From Asinibacterium sp. OR53 (GTDB lineage Bacteria; Bacteroidota; Bacteroidia; Chitinophagales; Chitinophagaceae), in the NCBI RefSeq assembly GCF_000515315.1, contig NZ_KI911562.1, positions 3,381,220-3,445,219 of the forward strand: DNA of 64,000 nt, in the 5' to 3' direction. Both the position numbers and the translations under genes were made by a program. Of this stretch, positions 7,969-16,363 are shown in pieces (position 1 is the first letter of the stretch; each line of letters starts with the position of its first letter). The notes beneath the pieces are model-generated. The model ran no database searches. It was not told the origin of the DNA and worked only from the letters and a program-made list of their open reading frames with translations.

Positions 7969-8916
7969 TTAAGGCAGCAAAACCTGGTCAATCACGTGCA
8001 CTACTCCGTTGGTGGCCATGATATTAGTGGCAATGATAGCGGAAGCCGTTTTATTACTGTTGCCTTTAACTGTTGCTCCATTTGTAAGGCCTATTGTAAC
8101 TTTACCGCCATTCAAAGTAGTAACCATCGCTCCATTCACTAAATCTGAAGAGAATACCCTTGCCCCTATTACATGATAAGTTAAGATAGCTGCCAGCGTA
8201 TTGGGATCTGCTGCATTGATAGCGGCCTCTGAGGAGAAACCGGCATTTCGGAACGCCTGGTTGGTAGGAGCAAATACAGTGAACGGACCATTTCCTGATA
8301 ATACCTGGGCAACATTGGTGCTGCCTTGTGAAGCCCGTAATACAGCAGCCACGAGGTAAGAGAAACCGGTATCACTCTGGGTCACCTGCACCAGGTTGCC
8401 TGCCGGAGGCAGCAATACACGATTGATGACATGGATCACACCATTACTGGCCGGAACATCAGCCTGTGTAACCTTCACCCCGTTCACAAATACACCGCTG
8501 CTGTTTTTGGTCACAAATAATTCTCCTCCGTTGGCTGCCTTTACAGATGCATTGGGTCCGGCGGGAACATCTGCCGACATGATCTTTGAAGTAAGGGTGT
8601 GATAGAGCAGTATATTCTTTAACTGATCAGATGATAATGAGCCAATGGTTGATGCACTGATGCCTGATGTCTGAAACGCATTATCATCAGGAGCAAAAAC
8701 AGTAAAAGTACCGCTGCCGCTGAGAGTGGTTGCCAAACCCGCTTTAACAACTGCAGTTTTCAATAAGCTGAAACTGGCATTACCCGACACTACATCGGTG
8801 ATGGTATTGCCGCCGGACGAGTTGTTGTTTTCCTTGGTGCAGGAACCCGCAAATAATAAAATGAGCGGCAGGGTAAGCATCCATTTTCTACGATAAAGCC
8901 TGGTTTTCATGATCAT
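7969..8916 (-). CDS. Lipoprotein with two fasciclin (FAS1) domains
   Basis: 315 residues. The N-terminal MKTRLYRRKWMLTLPLI-type signal ends in a lipobox FAGSC, so the protein is probably lipidated at Cys26 and exported. Two FAS1 domains follow: about residues 38-170 (SFSLLKTAVVKAGL, FTVFAPDDNAF, VIHVINRVLLPP) and about 180-315 (FSYLVAAVLRAS, FTVFAPTNQAF, VVHVIDQVLLP). Both keep the FAS1 hallmark FTVFAP and the terminal V-H-V-I. FAS1 domains mediate adhesion or binding at surfaces. ATG codons at 8916 and 8910 are both usable starts. A candidate promoter lies about 65 bp upstream. It is transcribed away from proA and probably stands alone. Confidence 0.9.
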   Translation of the reverse strand: MIMKTRLYRRKWMLTLPLILLFAGSCTKENNNSSGGNTITDVVSGNASFSLLKTAVVKAGLATTLSGSGTFTVFAPDDNAFQTSGISASTIGSLSSDQLKNILLYHTLTSKIMSADVPAGPNASVKAANGGELFVTKNSSGVFVNGVKVTQADVPASNGVIHVINRVLLPPAGNLVQVTQSDTGFSYLVAAVLRASQGSTNVAQVLSGNGPFTVFAPTNQAFRNAGFSSEAAINAADPNTLAAILTYHVIGARVFSSDLVNGAMVTTLNGGKVTIGLTNGATVKGNSNKTASAIIATNIMATNGVVHVIDQVLLP

Positions 8917-8977
8917 TTGATTTTAATGTTTAAAAAATAGTATTGAGGATTTCCCAGACTTAATTACAATAATCGTA

Positions 8978-8985
8978 CAAAAATA
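8978..8985 (-). promoter_or_regulatory. Candidate Bacteroidota -7 promoter element upstream of the fasciclin gene
   Basis: On the minus strand the sequence is TATTTTTG, a full match to the TAnnTTTG -7 consensus of Bacteroidota primary sigma factor. It lies 62 bp before the first start codon in a strongly AT-rich stretch (8917-9060). I see no good -33 TTTG at the expected distance, so confidence is limited. Confidence 0.4.
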
Positions 8986-9158
8986 TACTTTTTATATTAA
9001 ATTAAACTTAAAATAGTGGTTTTTTAGGTGATAAAACAATCGTTTTAGTGCACTTTTATACTTTTACTGAGATGTATTTTATGAATTACCGGTTGATCCG
9101 GTACGGTTGGGTAGGGCAAAGCAATTCCGGGAACGATAAAAGAAGCAAAGTCATTAAT

Positions 9159-10406
9159 TCAGTTACGTATCTGCCCGGTTCCTTTGACGATCCATTTATA
9201 GCTGGTGAGTTCTTCCAGCCCCATCGGGCCACGGGCATGCAGTTTCTGTGTACTGATGCCGATCTCTGCACCGAGGCCAAACTGCGCTCCATCGGTAAAA
9301 GCGGTGGAAGCATTTACATAAACGGCAGCGGCATCAACCTGGTTGAGGAACAAACGTTGGTGCTCGGTATTTTCTGAAATGATTGCTTCGCTGTGTTTTG
9401 AGCTATGTGCGGCGATATGATCCAAGGCCTCGTCGATACCCTGCACTGTTTTGATCGCCATCCGGAGTGACAGGAATTCCGTTCCATAGTGCTCTTGTTG
9501 TGCATGATGCAGCAATGCAGGAGGATAGTGCCCTTCCAGGTTTGCATAACTTGCAGTATCGGCATAAATTTCTACCTGCTTTTCTGCAAGTGGCAGCGCC
9601 AGTTCGGACAATACCTCTAAGCGGCTGCTGTCTATCAGCAAACAGTCGAGGGCATTACATACGCTTACCCTTCGTGTTTTGGCATTGCAGATGATCTGCT
9701 TTCCTTTTTCTACATCCCCTGTTTCATCAAAATAAGTATGTACGATACCAGCCCCGGTTTCTATCACAGGCACGCGGCTGTTTTGCCGAACATGATCGAT
9801 CAATTGCTGGCTGCCACGGGGAATCAGCACATCTACCAAACCTGTAGCATTCATTAACGCAGTAGTAGCTTCTCGTTCAGCAGGTAATAGTTGCGCCACC
9901 GCAGTATCTACCCGATGCTTGTGCAACGCCCGGTGAATGATACCTATCAGCAACATATTGGAAAAAGCAGCGTCACTGCCACCCTTTAAGATACACACAT
10001 TGCCTGTTTTGAAACACAGTGCAAATACATCCATCGTTACATTGGGGCGCGCTTCGTAAATGATGCCTACAACACCTAATGGCACACGAACCCGCGACAC
10101 TTCCAATCCATTGGGCAATATTTTTTCATCGATCACATTTCCTAAAGGAGTAGGTAATGCGGCAACCTTCAAAATATCATTCGCAATATCCTGTATCCTT
10201 GCTGCAGTAAGCAAGAGGCGATCGTACTTTGGGTCAGCCGCATCCATCCTGTTAAGATCCTTCTTATTGGCAGCGAGTACCGCATCTGTTTCCTGCACCA
10301 ATATAGAAGCCAATTCTTTCAATACAGCATCTGTCTGCGCGGGCGCCAATCGAATCATTGCCCTGGTAGCGCTGCGGGCCCGTTCAAAATATTCCTTATA
10401 ATCCAT
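9159..10406 (-). CDS. proA: Glutamate-5-semialdehyde dehydrogenase (gamma-glutamyl phosphate reductase)
   Basis: 415 residues, normal family length. Landmarks: [21 protein letters not shown] (cofactor/substrate pocket), [15 protein letters not shown], and the catalytic Cys region [16 protein letters not shown] (about residues 245-260), ending [30 protein letters not shown], a hallmark of ProA. It performs the second proline-biosynthesis step, NADPH reduction of glutamyl-5-phosphate to the semialdehyde, in the cytoplasm. It is 11 bp downstream of proB and surely in the same operon. Confidence 0.96.
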   Translation of the reverse strand: MDYKEYFERARSATRAMIRLAPAQTDAVLKELASILVQETDAVLAANKKDLNRMDAADPKYDRLLLTAARIQDIANDILKVAALPTPLGNVIDEKILPNGLEVSRVRVPLGVVGIIYEARPNVTMDVFALCFKTGNVCILKGGSDAAFSNMLLIGIIHRALHKHRVDTAVAQLLPAEREATTALMNATGLVDVLIPRGSQQLIDHVRQNSRVPVIETGAGIVHTYFDETGDVEKGKQIICNAKTRRVSVCNALDCLLIDSSRLEVLSELALPLAEKQVEIYADTASYANLEGHYPPALLHHAQQEHYGTEFLSLRMAIKTVQGIDEALDHIAAHSSKHSEAIISENTEHQRLFLNQVDAAAVYVNASTAFTDGAQFGLGAEIGISTQKLHARGPMGLEELTSYKWIVKGTGQIRN

Positions 10407-10417
10407 GCTGCATCTGT

Positions 10418-11497
10418 TTAAACCGAGAGGTAAAAATAATCATAATGCACCAATGCTTTTTGGTTACGCGCTCCTATCCGCTCCTGTGCCTTATCTGAGC
10501 CATATTGTGCGATACCTAATCCCACCAATTGTGCCGCTTCATCTACCACCTGTATGATATCTCCTTTTTGGAAATCAGATAATATCGCTGTTACACCTAC
10601 AGGCAGCAGGCTTGTTGCCTTGCCGGAGAGTAATGCTGCTTTGGCGCCTTCGTTGATTTGCACCACACCTGTGGCCGCATTGGCAGCGGTGGCCAGCCAC
10701 TTCTTCGTACCGGAAGCATTTTTATCCGGTACAAACCGGGTATGCGTCAGCTTATTATCCAACAGATCCGGCAGCACATTGTCTTTTTTCCCATTGGCTA
10801 TGTGTACAGGTATACCCAAACGGGCCACTTTCTGTGCCATCACCGATTTGGTAACCATTCCTCCGCGCCCGAACTGCGATTTACCGGGAGAAACAAAGCT
10901 TGCAAAATGGGTCTCCCTGGCACGTATCTCTTCAATCACCTGCGCGCCTTCCTGCCTGGGATCACCATTGTACACGCCATCCACATTCGATAAGATGATC
11001 AGGGCATCTGCATCCAACATGGCCGCTACCAATCCTGCCAACTCATCATTATCTGTAAACATCAATTCGGTAACGGATACCACATCGTTTTCGTTGACGA
11101 TGGGCACCACTTTATTTTGCAGCAGTATCTGGAAACAATTCTTCATGTTCAGGTAATGCTTCCGATCACGAAAATCTTCCTTAGTAACCAATACCTGCGC
11201 GCAAAGCATCCGGTGTTCCTGGAAAAGACTGGAATAAGTGTTGATTAGTTGCACCTGTCCTACTGCTGCCAGCAATTGCCTCGCTGCAATAGCATCGGTT
11301 CGCTCCGGTACGCTGATCAGGCTCCTTCCTGAAGCTACTGCACCGGAAGAGACCAATATAACCTCCACTTCCCTGTCCTTTAACTGGGCCAGTTGTGAAG
11401 TAATATTTTTTATTCTTGTAATATCGGGCAGTCCGTCACGCTGTGTGAGCACATTGGAACCAATCTTGACAACCACGCGTTTATAATGAGAACCCAT
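10418..11497 (-). CDS. proB: Glutamate 5-kinase
   Basis: 359 residues. The amino-acid kinase domain (about 1-255) has [46 protein letters not shown] and [15 protein letters not shown]-terminal PUA domain (about 270-355) is present, as in full-length ProB. It phosphorylates glutamate with ATP, the first step of proline synthesis and the usual point of proline feedback inhibition. ATG at 11497; the 11-bp gap to proA indicates a two-gene operon. No leader structure or clear promoter motif was recognised upstream. Confidence 0.96.
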   Translation of the reverse strand: MGSHYKRVVVKIGSNVLTQRDGLPDITRIKNITSQLAQLKDREVEVILVSSGAVASGRSLISVPERTDAIAARQLLAAVGQVQLINTYSSLFQEHRMLCAQVLVTKEDFRDRKHYLNMKNCFQILLQNKVVPIVNENDVVSVTELMFTDNDELAGLVAAMLDADALIILSNVDGVYNGDPRQEGAQVIEEIRARETHFASFVSPGKSQFGRGGMVTKSVMAQKVARLGIPVHIANGKKDNVLPDLLDNKLTHTRFVPDKNASGTKKWLATAANAATGVVQINEGAKAALLSGKATSLLPVGVTAILSDFQKGDIIQVVDEAAQLVGLGIAQYGSDKAQERIGARNQKALVHYDYFYLSV

Positions 11498-11834
11498 GAA
11501 TAACCAATCTTTAAATGAAGCGTAAAACTACTGATTAATGCCAAGTGTTGTGGAATCCGTCATTCTTAGCCGATTAAAATCTGCTGTGTGCTTACAGTTC
11601 ATTGCTCATCTTGCCTCAGCGCGCTCGTTGGTATCCATGGGCTGGCTCTCAAGGCAGTTGGAGCGTTTACACGCTAGCGAGCAGTGCTGGATGATTGTGC
11701 AATTATTACTCATCAATACTGATAGCTGCATCATGATGGCATTGCGCCGTCCTATTGTACAATGAGGAATTAGCTGTATTTACCACCTCACAGAAGGAAC
11801 AAGTATTAGCAGGCTATCCCTGGCGCCAACCGTT
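11498..11834. other. Gene-poor stretch, no supported feature
   Basis: A 75-codon ATG frame at 11538-11765 (+) has no recognisable domain, composition or start context and is not called. Apart from the short 5' region of proB, I see no RNA gene, repeat or clear promoter here. It borders the 21-bp repeat array. Confidence 0.5.
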
Positions 11835-12223
11835 GAGTTAACGGCCCCGTGGATTGAACCCACGGGGCCGATGTCCGAATCCACGGGCCCAATGTCCGAA
11901 TCCACGGGCCCAATGACTGAATCCACGGGGCCAATGTCCGAATCCACGGGGCCGATGACTGAACCCACGGGCCCAACGACCGAATCCATGGGGCCGATGA
12001 CGGAATCCACGGGGCCAATGTCCGAATCCACGGGGCCGATGACGGAACCCACGGGCCCAATGACCGAATCCACGGGGCCGATGACGGAATCCACGGGACT
12101 GATGACTGAATGCACGGGGCTGATGACTTGGCGCTCAAGCTTAATCACTGCATGCTCGGGCCTGATGACTGGATCCGCGGGGCAGAGCACTGGATATTCG
12201 GGCTGGATGATTATGTTACTCAC
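11780..12223 (-). CDS. Possible heptapeptide-repeat protein encoded by the 21-bp array
   Basis: 147-codon frame whose protein is about 18 copies of a 7-residue unit, mostly V-I-G-P-V-D-S, with diverged units at its N-terminus that keep the pattern hydrophobic-I-x-P (for example VIRPEHA, VISPVHS). Because the DNA period is 21 bp and free of stops, two other frames (plus 11871-12254, repeating M-T-E-S-T-G-P; minus 11806-12138, repeating SSAPWIR-like units) are open too. Long open frames are therefore expected by construction and are weak evidence of coding. This frame is preferred slightly because it spans the entire array from an ATG. No signal peptide or known domain. Confidence 0.25.
   Translation of the reverse strand: MSNIIIQPEYPVLCPADPVIRPEHAVIKLERQVISPVHSVISPVDSVIGPVDSVIGPVGSVIGPVDSDIGPVDSVIGPMDSVVGPVGSVIGPVDSDIGPVDSVIGPVDSDIGPVDSDIGPVGSIHGAVNSTVGARDSLLILVPSVRW
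11835..12212. repeat. 21-bp tandem repeat array, about 17 direct units plus one inverted unit
   Basis: Thirteen well-conserved direct units run from 11856 to 12128 in steps of exactly 21 bp (consensus gaatccacggggccgatgac plus one variable base), followed by about four increasingly diverged units to 12212. Units 4-7 (11919-12002) and 8-11 (12003-12086) form a near-identical higher-order 84-bp repeat. At the left edge, 11840-11855 is the same unit in reverse orientation (15 of 16 bases). There are no unique spacers, so it is not a CRISPR. GC content is visibly higher than in the flanks. Confidence 0.9.
11842..11870. repeat. Hairpin made by an inverted unit at the edge of the tandem array
   Basis: cggccccgtgg at 11842-11852 pairs perfectly with ccacggggccg at 11860-11870 around a 7-nt loop. 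The left arm is an inverted array unit and the right arm is the first direct unit. It is GC-rich but lacks an adjoining U-run. Confidence 0.7.
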
Positions 12224-12367
12224 ATTAGGAAAGCACCTCAGGTTAGGCTTATGATATGTTGTTAAGCTAACCTGTGAAGAACTGTCTTTATAATGTTACA
12301 CAATTGTTATAATGAATTTTTGGTACCTTACCCTATCGTAACAATAAACGCTATAAAACATCTAATT

Positions 12368-13279
12368 ATGCATCAGACAAGACGAGGTTTTCTGAAAACA
12401 AGCTCTCTTGCGTTGGGGGGGACCTTGCTTTTTTCTAATGAACTTTTTGCTGCCTACAAACGAAAGGAGATATTGGGTATTCAACTTTATTCGGTAAGGG
12501 ATGATATGAAGAAAAGCCCGGCCGAGACCCTGCAACAATTGTCTGCCATGGGTTACAGGTATGTTGAACATGCCAATTATATCGACCGGAAATTCTACGG
12601 CTATACAGCTGCTGAATTTAAAAAACGGCTCGACGGGTTAGGCATGAAGATGCTCAGCGGTCATACTGTTTTTAACAAGAACCATTGGGATGCTACCAAA
12701 AAGGAATTTACCGATACATGGAAATATACCGTGGAAGATGCTGCCACTGCAGGACAACAATTCGTTATCAGCCCCTGGCTGGATGAGAGCTACCGAAAAA
12801 ATGCCGATGACCTGAAGCATTATATGGAGGTTTTTAATCAATGCGGGGAATTGTGTAAAAAATCGGGGATGAAGTTCGGGTACCACAACCACGATTTTGA
12901 ATTCAGCCAACACCTGGGTGGCATGCGCGTGTATGATATCATCCTTCAATATACCGACCCGGCACTGGTAGCGCAGCAACTGGATACCGGCAACCTGTAC
13001 AATGGTGGCGCCACTGCTATGGAAACTGTTAAAAAGTATCCGGGCAGATTCGAGCTCATGCATGTAAAAGATGAGATCAAAAGCGAAAACGGCAACGAGA
13101 AATTCGAAAGCACTGTTTTAGGCAAGGGCATTGTGAACGTAAAGGAAGTGATCGATTTCGGCCGCAAATCCGGTGGTACCACCCATTTCATCATCGAGCA
13201 GGAAGCCTACCAGGGCAAATCGCCGCTTGACTGCGCCCGCGAAGACTTCAGCGTGATGAAAAAATGGGGGTACCTGTAA
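12368..13279 (+). CDS. Tat-exported sugar phosphate isomerase/epimerase-like TIM-barrel protein
   Basis: 303 residues from the ATG at 12368. The frame is open back to 12293, but the internal start places a twin-arginine signal (QTRRGFLKTSSLALGG) at the N-terminus. The rest is an AP_endonuc_2/xylose-isomerase-like barrel: LGIQLYSVRDDM, MGYRYVEHANY, SGHTVFN, FGYHNHDFEF (metal-binding His/Asp/Glu), QQLDTGNLYNGG, LMHVKDE and FIIEQEAY. Proteins of this type often sit with DUF1080 and Gfo/Idh/MocA genes in sugar catabolic loci of Bacteroidota, as here. It converges on the DUF1080 gene with only 7 bp between the stops. Periplasmic location is predicted; substrate unknown. Confidence 0.85.
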   Translation: MHQTRRGFLKTSSLALGGTLLFSNELFAAYKRKEILGIQLYSVRDDMKKSPAETLQQLSAMGYRYVEHANYIDRKFYGYTAAEFKKRLDGLGMKMLSGHTVFNKNHWDATKKEFTDTWKYTVEDAATAGQQFVISPWLDESYRKNADDLKHYMEVFNQCGELCKKSGMKFGYHNHDFEFSQHLGGMRVYDIILQYTDPALVAQQLDTGNLYNGGATAMETVKKYPGRFELMHVKDEIKSENGNEKFESTVLGKGIVNVKEVIDFGRKSGGTTHFIIEQEAYQGKSPLDCAREDFSVMKKWGYL

Positions 13280-13286
13280 AGGCCGC

Positions 13287-14057
13287 TTACAACGGTCTCA
13301 ACCAGATATTCCGGTAGCTCAACGGCTCACTCTTATCACCATGCGCCTGCAACTTAATGGGAGCAGGACCGTGTTTGTGATAACTGGGTTGGCCTATATA
13401 AGGTGTATCTCCTTTTAACTCCGTATTATTTTGTACCAACACCCCATTATGGAACACGGTAGCACGCGCGGGTGACTTGAGGGTTCCATCTTCATTGAAA
13501 CGTGGTGCAGTCCATATTACATCATAGCTCTGCCATTCTCCGGGTTTTCTGCAAGCATTCACCAGTGGCGGCGATTGCTTATATATACTACCTGCCTGTC
13601 CGTTCACATAAGTACTATTGTTATAATTGTCTAACACCTGCAGCTCATAACCACCGGCGCCAAAAGGTATCGATGCGAGAAAGACACCGCTGTTACCCCT
13701 GGCCTGGCCTGTACCGGTAATATTCGCCGGAATGCGGTATTCGATATGCAACTGAAAATCAGTAAATGTCTTTTTTGTCTGGATATCGCCCACACTTTTA
13801 TCTACTGTCATGATATGATGGACTAATTTCCAATTTTTGCCTGGAGCAGGATTCTTTACAGCTTCCCATTCATCGAGACTGGTCCCATCAAATAATACGA
13901 TGGCGTCTGAAGGTGCATTACCGCAGGTTTCTCCCGGTGTAACAACTTTGGGTACAGGGCTGTAATATTCGGTTGCGCGGGGATCACCCTGTTGTGCATA
14001 AGAGGCTGTAGTAGCGAGCGCAATGGCTGCAATGCCTGCAATGATTTTCTTATTCAT
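13287..14057 (-). CDS. DUF1080 protein (3-keto-disaccharide hydrolase-like)
   Basis: 256 residues with signal peptide ending SYAQQ (about residue 22). The DUF1080 domain (about 45-256) shows IVLFDGTSLDEWE, TKKTFTDFQLHIEYRIP, GNSGVFLAS, YELQVLDNYNN, GEWQSYDVIWTAPRF, ATVFHNGVLVQNN and PIKLQAHGD...YRNIWLRPL. The domain has a laminin/concanavalin-like beta-sandwich, and some members cleave 3-keto-glycosides. It lies 29 bp downstream of the Gfo/Idh/MocA oxidoreductase on the same strand; an oxidoreductase that makes 3-keto sugars followed by a hydrolase for them is a sensible pair. Exported. The precise substrate is unknown. Confidence 0.88.
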   Translation of the reverse strand: MNKKIIAGIAAIALATTASYAQQGDPRATEYYSPVPKVVTPGETCGNAPSDAIVLFDGTSLDEWEAVKNPAPGKNWKLVHHIMTVDKSVGDIQTKKTFTDFQLHIEYRIPANITGTGQARGNSGVFLASIPFGAGGYELQVLDNYNNSTYVNGQAGSIYKQSPPLVNACRKPGEWQSYDVIWTAPRFNEDGTLKSPARATVFHNGVLVQNNTELKGDTPYIGQPSYHKHGPAPIKLQAHGDKSEPLSYRNIWLRPL

Positions 14058-14086
14058 CTGATTGTGTTTTATTGTTCAATAAAGAA

Positions 14087-15418
14087 TTAAATCTTCGGTA
14101 AATGGTATCCGTTATGGTATTGTTTCATCAAGTATGCTGCATTAACCGCATCATCGGTAAATTTCGAAAGGGCCTTATCCCAGTACAATTTTTTTCCGGT
14201 ACGATAAGATATATTACCCATTTGTGCTACTGTAGCTACATGCGCCCCGGCCTGTATAGAACAGTGCAATTCATCCATCTTTCTGGATTTCACCACACCG
14301 ACAAAATTTTCCCAGTGCTTGTCGAGCCCGTTATCGGATGGTTTTACCAAAGGTTTGCTGACTTTATTCTTGCTTTGTCTCTCTTCAATCACTTCCCATC
14401 CACCTCTACTCAATACAAGCGTTCCATTGTTTCCTATAAACGCAATTCCATGATCTCTTCCATACGACCCGTTGTCAATACCCATAGCAGAATCCCATAC
14501 CAGGTTAAAATGATCGAACTCATACATCGTGGTAAGCGTGTCTGGTGTTTCTTCATACAGATCGGGGTAAGCAAACCGTCCGCCCATTCCATCGATCGTT
14601 TTAGGAACGCCAGCCTTCATGCCCAGCAGGGCATAATCCAGTAAATGTACACCCCAGTCGGTCATGAGTCCGCCCGCATAATCCCAGAACCATCGAAAAT
14701 GAAAATGGAAGCGGCTGGCGTTGAAAGCCCTTGCAGGCGCGGGTCCCAGCCATTGTTGATAATCAACGCCTGCCGGTGGAGCACTGTCCGGCACTACTGG
14801 CTGAGGACGCATCCATCCCTGGTAACACCAAACCTTCACCGTACGTATATTGCCCAATTGTCCGCTTTGTACAAAATCCACTGCATCCCTGAAATGCTGC
14901 TGGCTACGCTGCCATTGTCCGGCCTGCACCACTTTATTGTATCGTTGTTGCGCCGCTACCATCGTCCTGCATTCCCCAATGGAATTGCCTACGGGTTTTT
15001 CTACATATACATCCTTCCCTGCTTCGCAGGCATGTACCATGATTAATGCATGCCAATGATCAGGTGTTCCAATGATCACGGCATCTATGTCTTTTTGCTC
15101 CAATAATTTACGGTAGTCGGCATAGGTCTTGATCCTGGAAGTATCAACACCGGCTTTGGCTAGTTCGCCCAGTCTTTTTTCTATAACATTCCTGTCAACA
15201 TCGCAAACGGCCACCAAGTTTACTCCTGGTATTTTCATGGCCGCCCTTGTATTAGACCATCCCATTCCGTTAATGCCAATTGCACCGATATTTAATTGAT
15301 CACTGGGAAGAATGCGATTTTTAAAAATGGCAAAAGCTTTGTTATCGAAGGCAGATGCCAGTGCTCCTGCGCCGAGCAGCAGCGAGGATTGTTGCAGAAA
15401 TTTTTTTCGTGAATACAT
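14087..15418 (-). CDS. Exported Gfo/Idh/MocA-family oxidoreductase
   Basis: 443 residues. The N-terminus MYSRKKFLQQSSLLLGAGAL is Tat-like, with R-K in place of R-R. The Rossmann domain follows (INIGAIGINGMGWSN at about 40-55, VAVCDVD, YADYRKLLEQKDIDAVIIGTPDHWHA). The family active-site E-K-P is in YVEKPVGN (about residues 144-151) and the dimerisation/substrate domain contains WFWDYAGGLMTDWGVHLLD. Members oxidise or reduce sugars with NAD(P). It is the upstream partner of the DUF1080 gene (29 bp) and follows the beta-lactamase gene by 35 bp in the leftward run. Substrate unknown. Confidence 0.88.
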   Translation of the reverse strand: MYSRKKFLQQSSLLLGAGALASAFDNKAFAIFKNRILPSDQLNIGAIGINGMGWSNTRAAMKIPGVNLVAVCDVDRNVIEKRLGELAKAGVDTSRIKTYADYRKLLEQKDIDAVIIGTPDHWHALIMVHACEAGKDVYVEKPVGNSIGECRTMVAAQQRYNKVVQAGQWQRSQQHFRDAVDFVQSGQLGNIRTVKVWCYQGWMRPQPVVPDSAPPAGVDYQQWLGPAPARAFNASRFHFHFRWFWDYAGGLMTDWGVHLLDYALLGMKAGVPKTIDGMGGRFAYPDLYEETPDTLTTMYEFDHFNLVWDSAMGIDNGSYGRDHGIAFIGNNGTLVLSRGGWEVIEERQSKNKVSKPLVKPSDNGLDKHWENFVGVVKSRKMDELHCSIQAGAHVATVAQMGNISYRTGKKLYWDKALSKFTDDAVNAAYLMKQYHNGYHLPKI

Positions 15419-15453
15419 ATGGCAAGCCGTTTAATGATGATTCAAAATAATGA

Positions 15454-16335
15454 TTATTCCGGTAACAACTTCTTCTGGTAAGCTTTTTCTAATTCATCCA
15501 ACGCTGCGTCATACCCTGCCCGGTCGTTAAAAGCTGCCGGATTGTATCCATCTCCCGGTTTATGTTTTTGATGCAGTCCGAATTGACTTGCATGTGAAGC
15601 GAACCACAGATCAAACTGCAACCCTCTCATTGCACGAAGCGTATAGGCGTAATCTTTCCCTACTTCCGGATAGCCCGGCATGCCGGCCAACCTGGTCTCG
15701 TCGAGTACCGAAGGCATGTTGGCGATCAGTACCCGGTAGGTTCGCTGCGCGTCTTTTACATCAAACAGGAAACTATTAGCACCTTTAGTATGACCGGGAT
15801 GATGCAGCATTTCTATTTTCATATCTCCCAGCCTGATGGTATCATGGTCATACAGCAGCCGGTCTGCTTTTACCGGTAAAAAAGTGCTGCCTTTTCCACC
15901 CAATACATAATCAGAATTACCGCCATCTGCCAATACCTCAGCGTCTCTTGCATTGATCATCATTTGTGCACCTATTTGTTTTTTGATGGCTGCCATTGCG
16001 CCTACATGATCGAAGTGTGCATGCGTAGCCAGTAGTATTTTAATATCTCTGAACCGATAGCCGAGCGTCTTAACATGGGCACGGATCAATGGATAGGAAT
16101 CATCCAATCCTGTATTGATAAGGATATGCCCTTGCGGCGTGGTAATAAGATAGGCCGCGAGATCATAAGTACCCACATAGTACAGGTTCCCTGCAATACG
16201 AAACGGCTGGTAATCCTGCGACCATTCTTTATTGTGATAAGAAGATACAATTAGTTTTTGGGCATGGACCCGGTAGCTGAAGCCAATAAAAAAAACAACC
16301 AGCGTAAATGACCACCATCTTTTATATAAAGCCAT
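15454..16335 (-). CDS. Subclass B3 metallo-beta-lactamase
   Basis: 293 residues, signal peptide ending YRVHAQ (about residue 26). Zinc ligands of class B3 are all in place: H105-x-H107-x-D109-H110 (ATHAHFDHVGA), His182 (HHPGHTKGA) and His248 (FASHASQFGLH). GNLYYVGTYDLAAYLITT and HILINTGLDDS match the early beta-strands of B3 enzymes. Family members hydrolyse beta-lactams, often including carbapenems, in the periplasm. The two-zinc B3 pattern (third ligand His, no Cys221) distinguishes it from B1. It sits inside a sugar-degradation locus without mobile-element traces, consistent with an intrinsic chromosomal gene. Activity is not proven by sequence. Confidence 0.88.
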   Translation of the reverse strand: MALYKRWWSFTLVVFFIGFSYRVHAQKLIVSSYHNKEWSQDYQPFRIAGNLYYVGTYDLAAYLITTPQGHILINTGLDDSYPLIRAHVKTLGYRFRDIKILLATHAHFDHVGAMAAIKKQIGAQMMINARDAEVLADGGNSDYVLGGKGSTFLPVKADRLLYDHDTIRLGDMKIEMLHHPGHTKGANSFLFDVKDAQRTYRVLIANMPSVLDETRLAGMPGYPEVGKDYAYTLRAMRGLQFDLWFASHASQFGLHQKHKPGDGYNPAAFNDRAGYDAALDELEKAYQKKLLPE

Positions 16336-16363
16336 GTCGTTTCTATTTTAATAATCACCTGAT

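Noticed and set aside
10554..11156. 200-codon ORF antisense to proB
   Set aside because: A shadow of proB codon usage; no independent start context or homology-like features.
11538..11765. 75-codon ORF on the plus strand
   Set aside because: No recognisable domain, no promoter motif, unusual composition; likely a chance frame.
11835..12212. CRISPR array
   Set aside because: The 21-bp units abut directly with no unique spacers and no cas genes are nearby.
15454..16335. Recently acquired resistance gene
   Set aside because: No transposase, integron, terminal repeat or composition shift was seen around the beta-lactamase; it looks resident.
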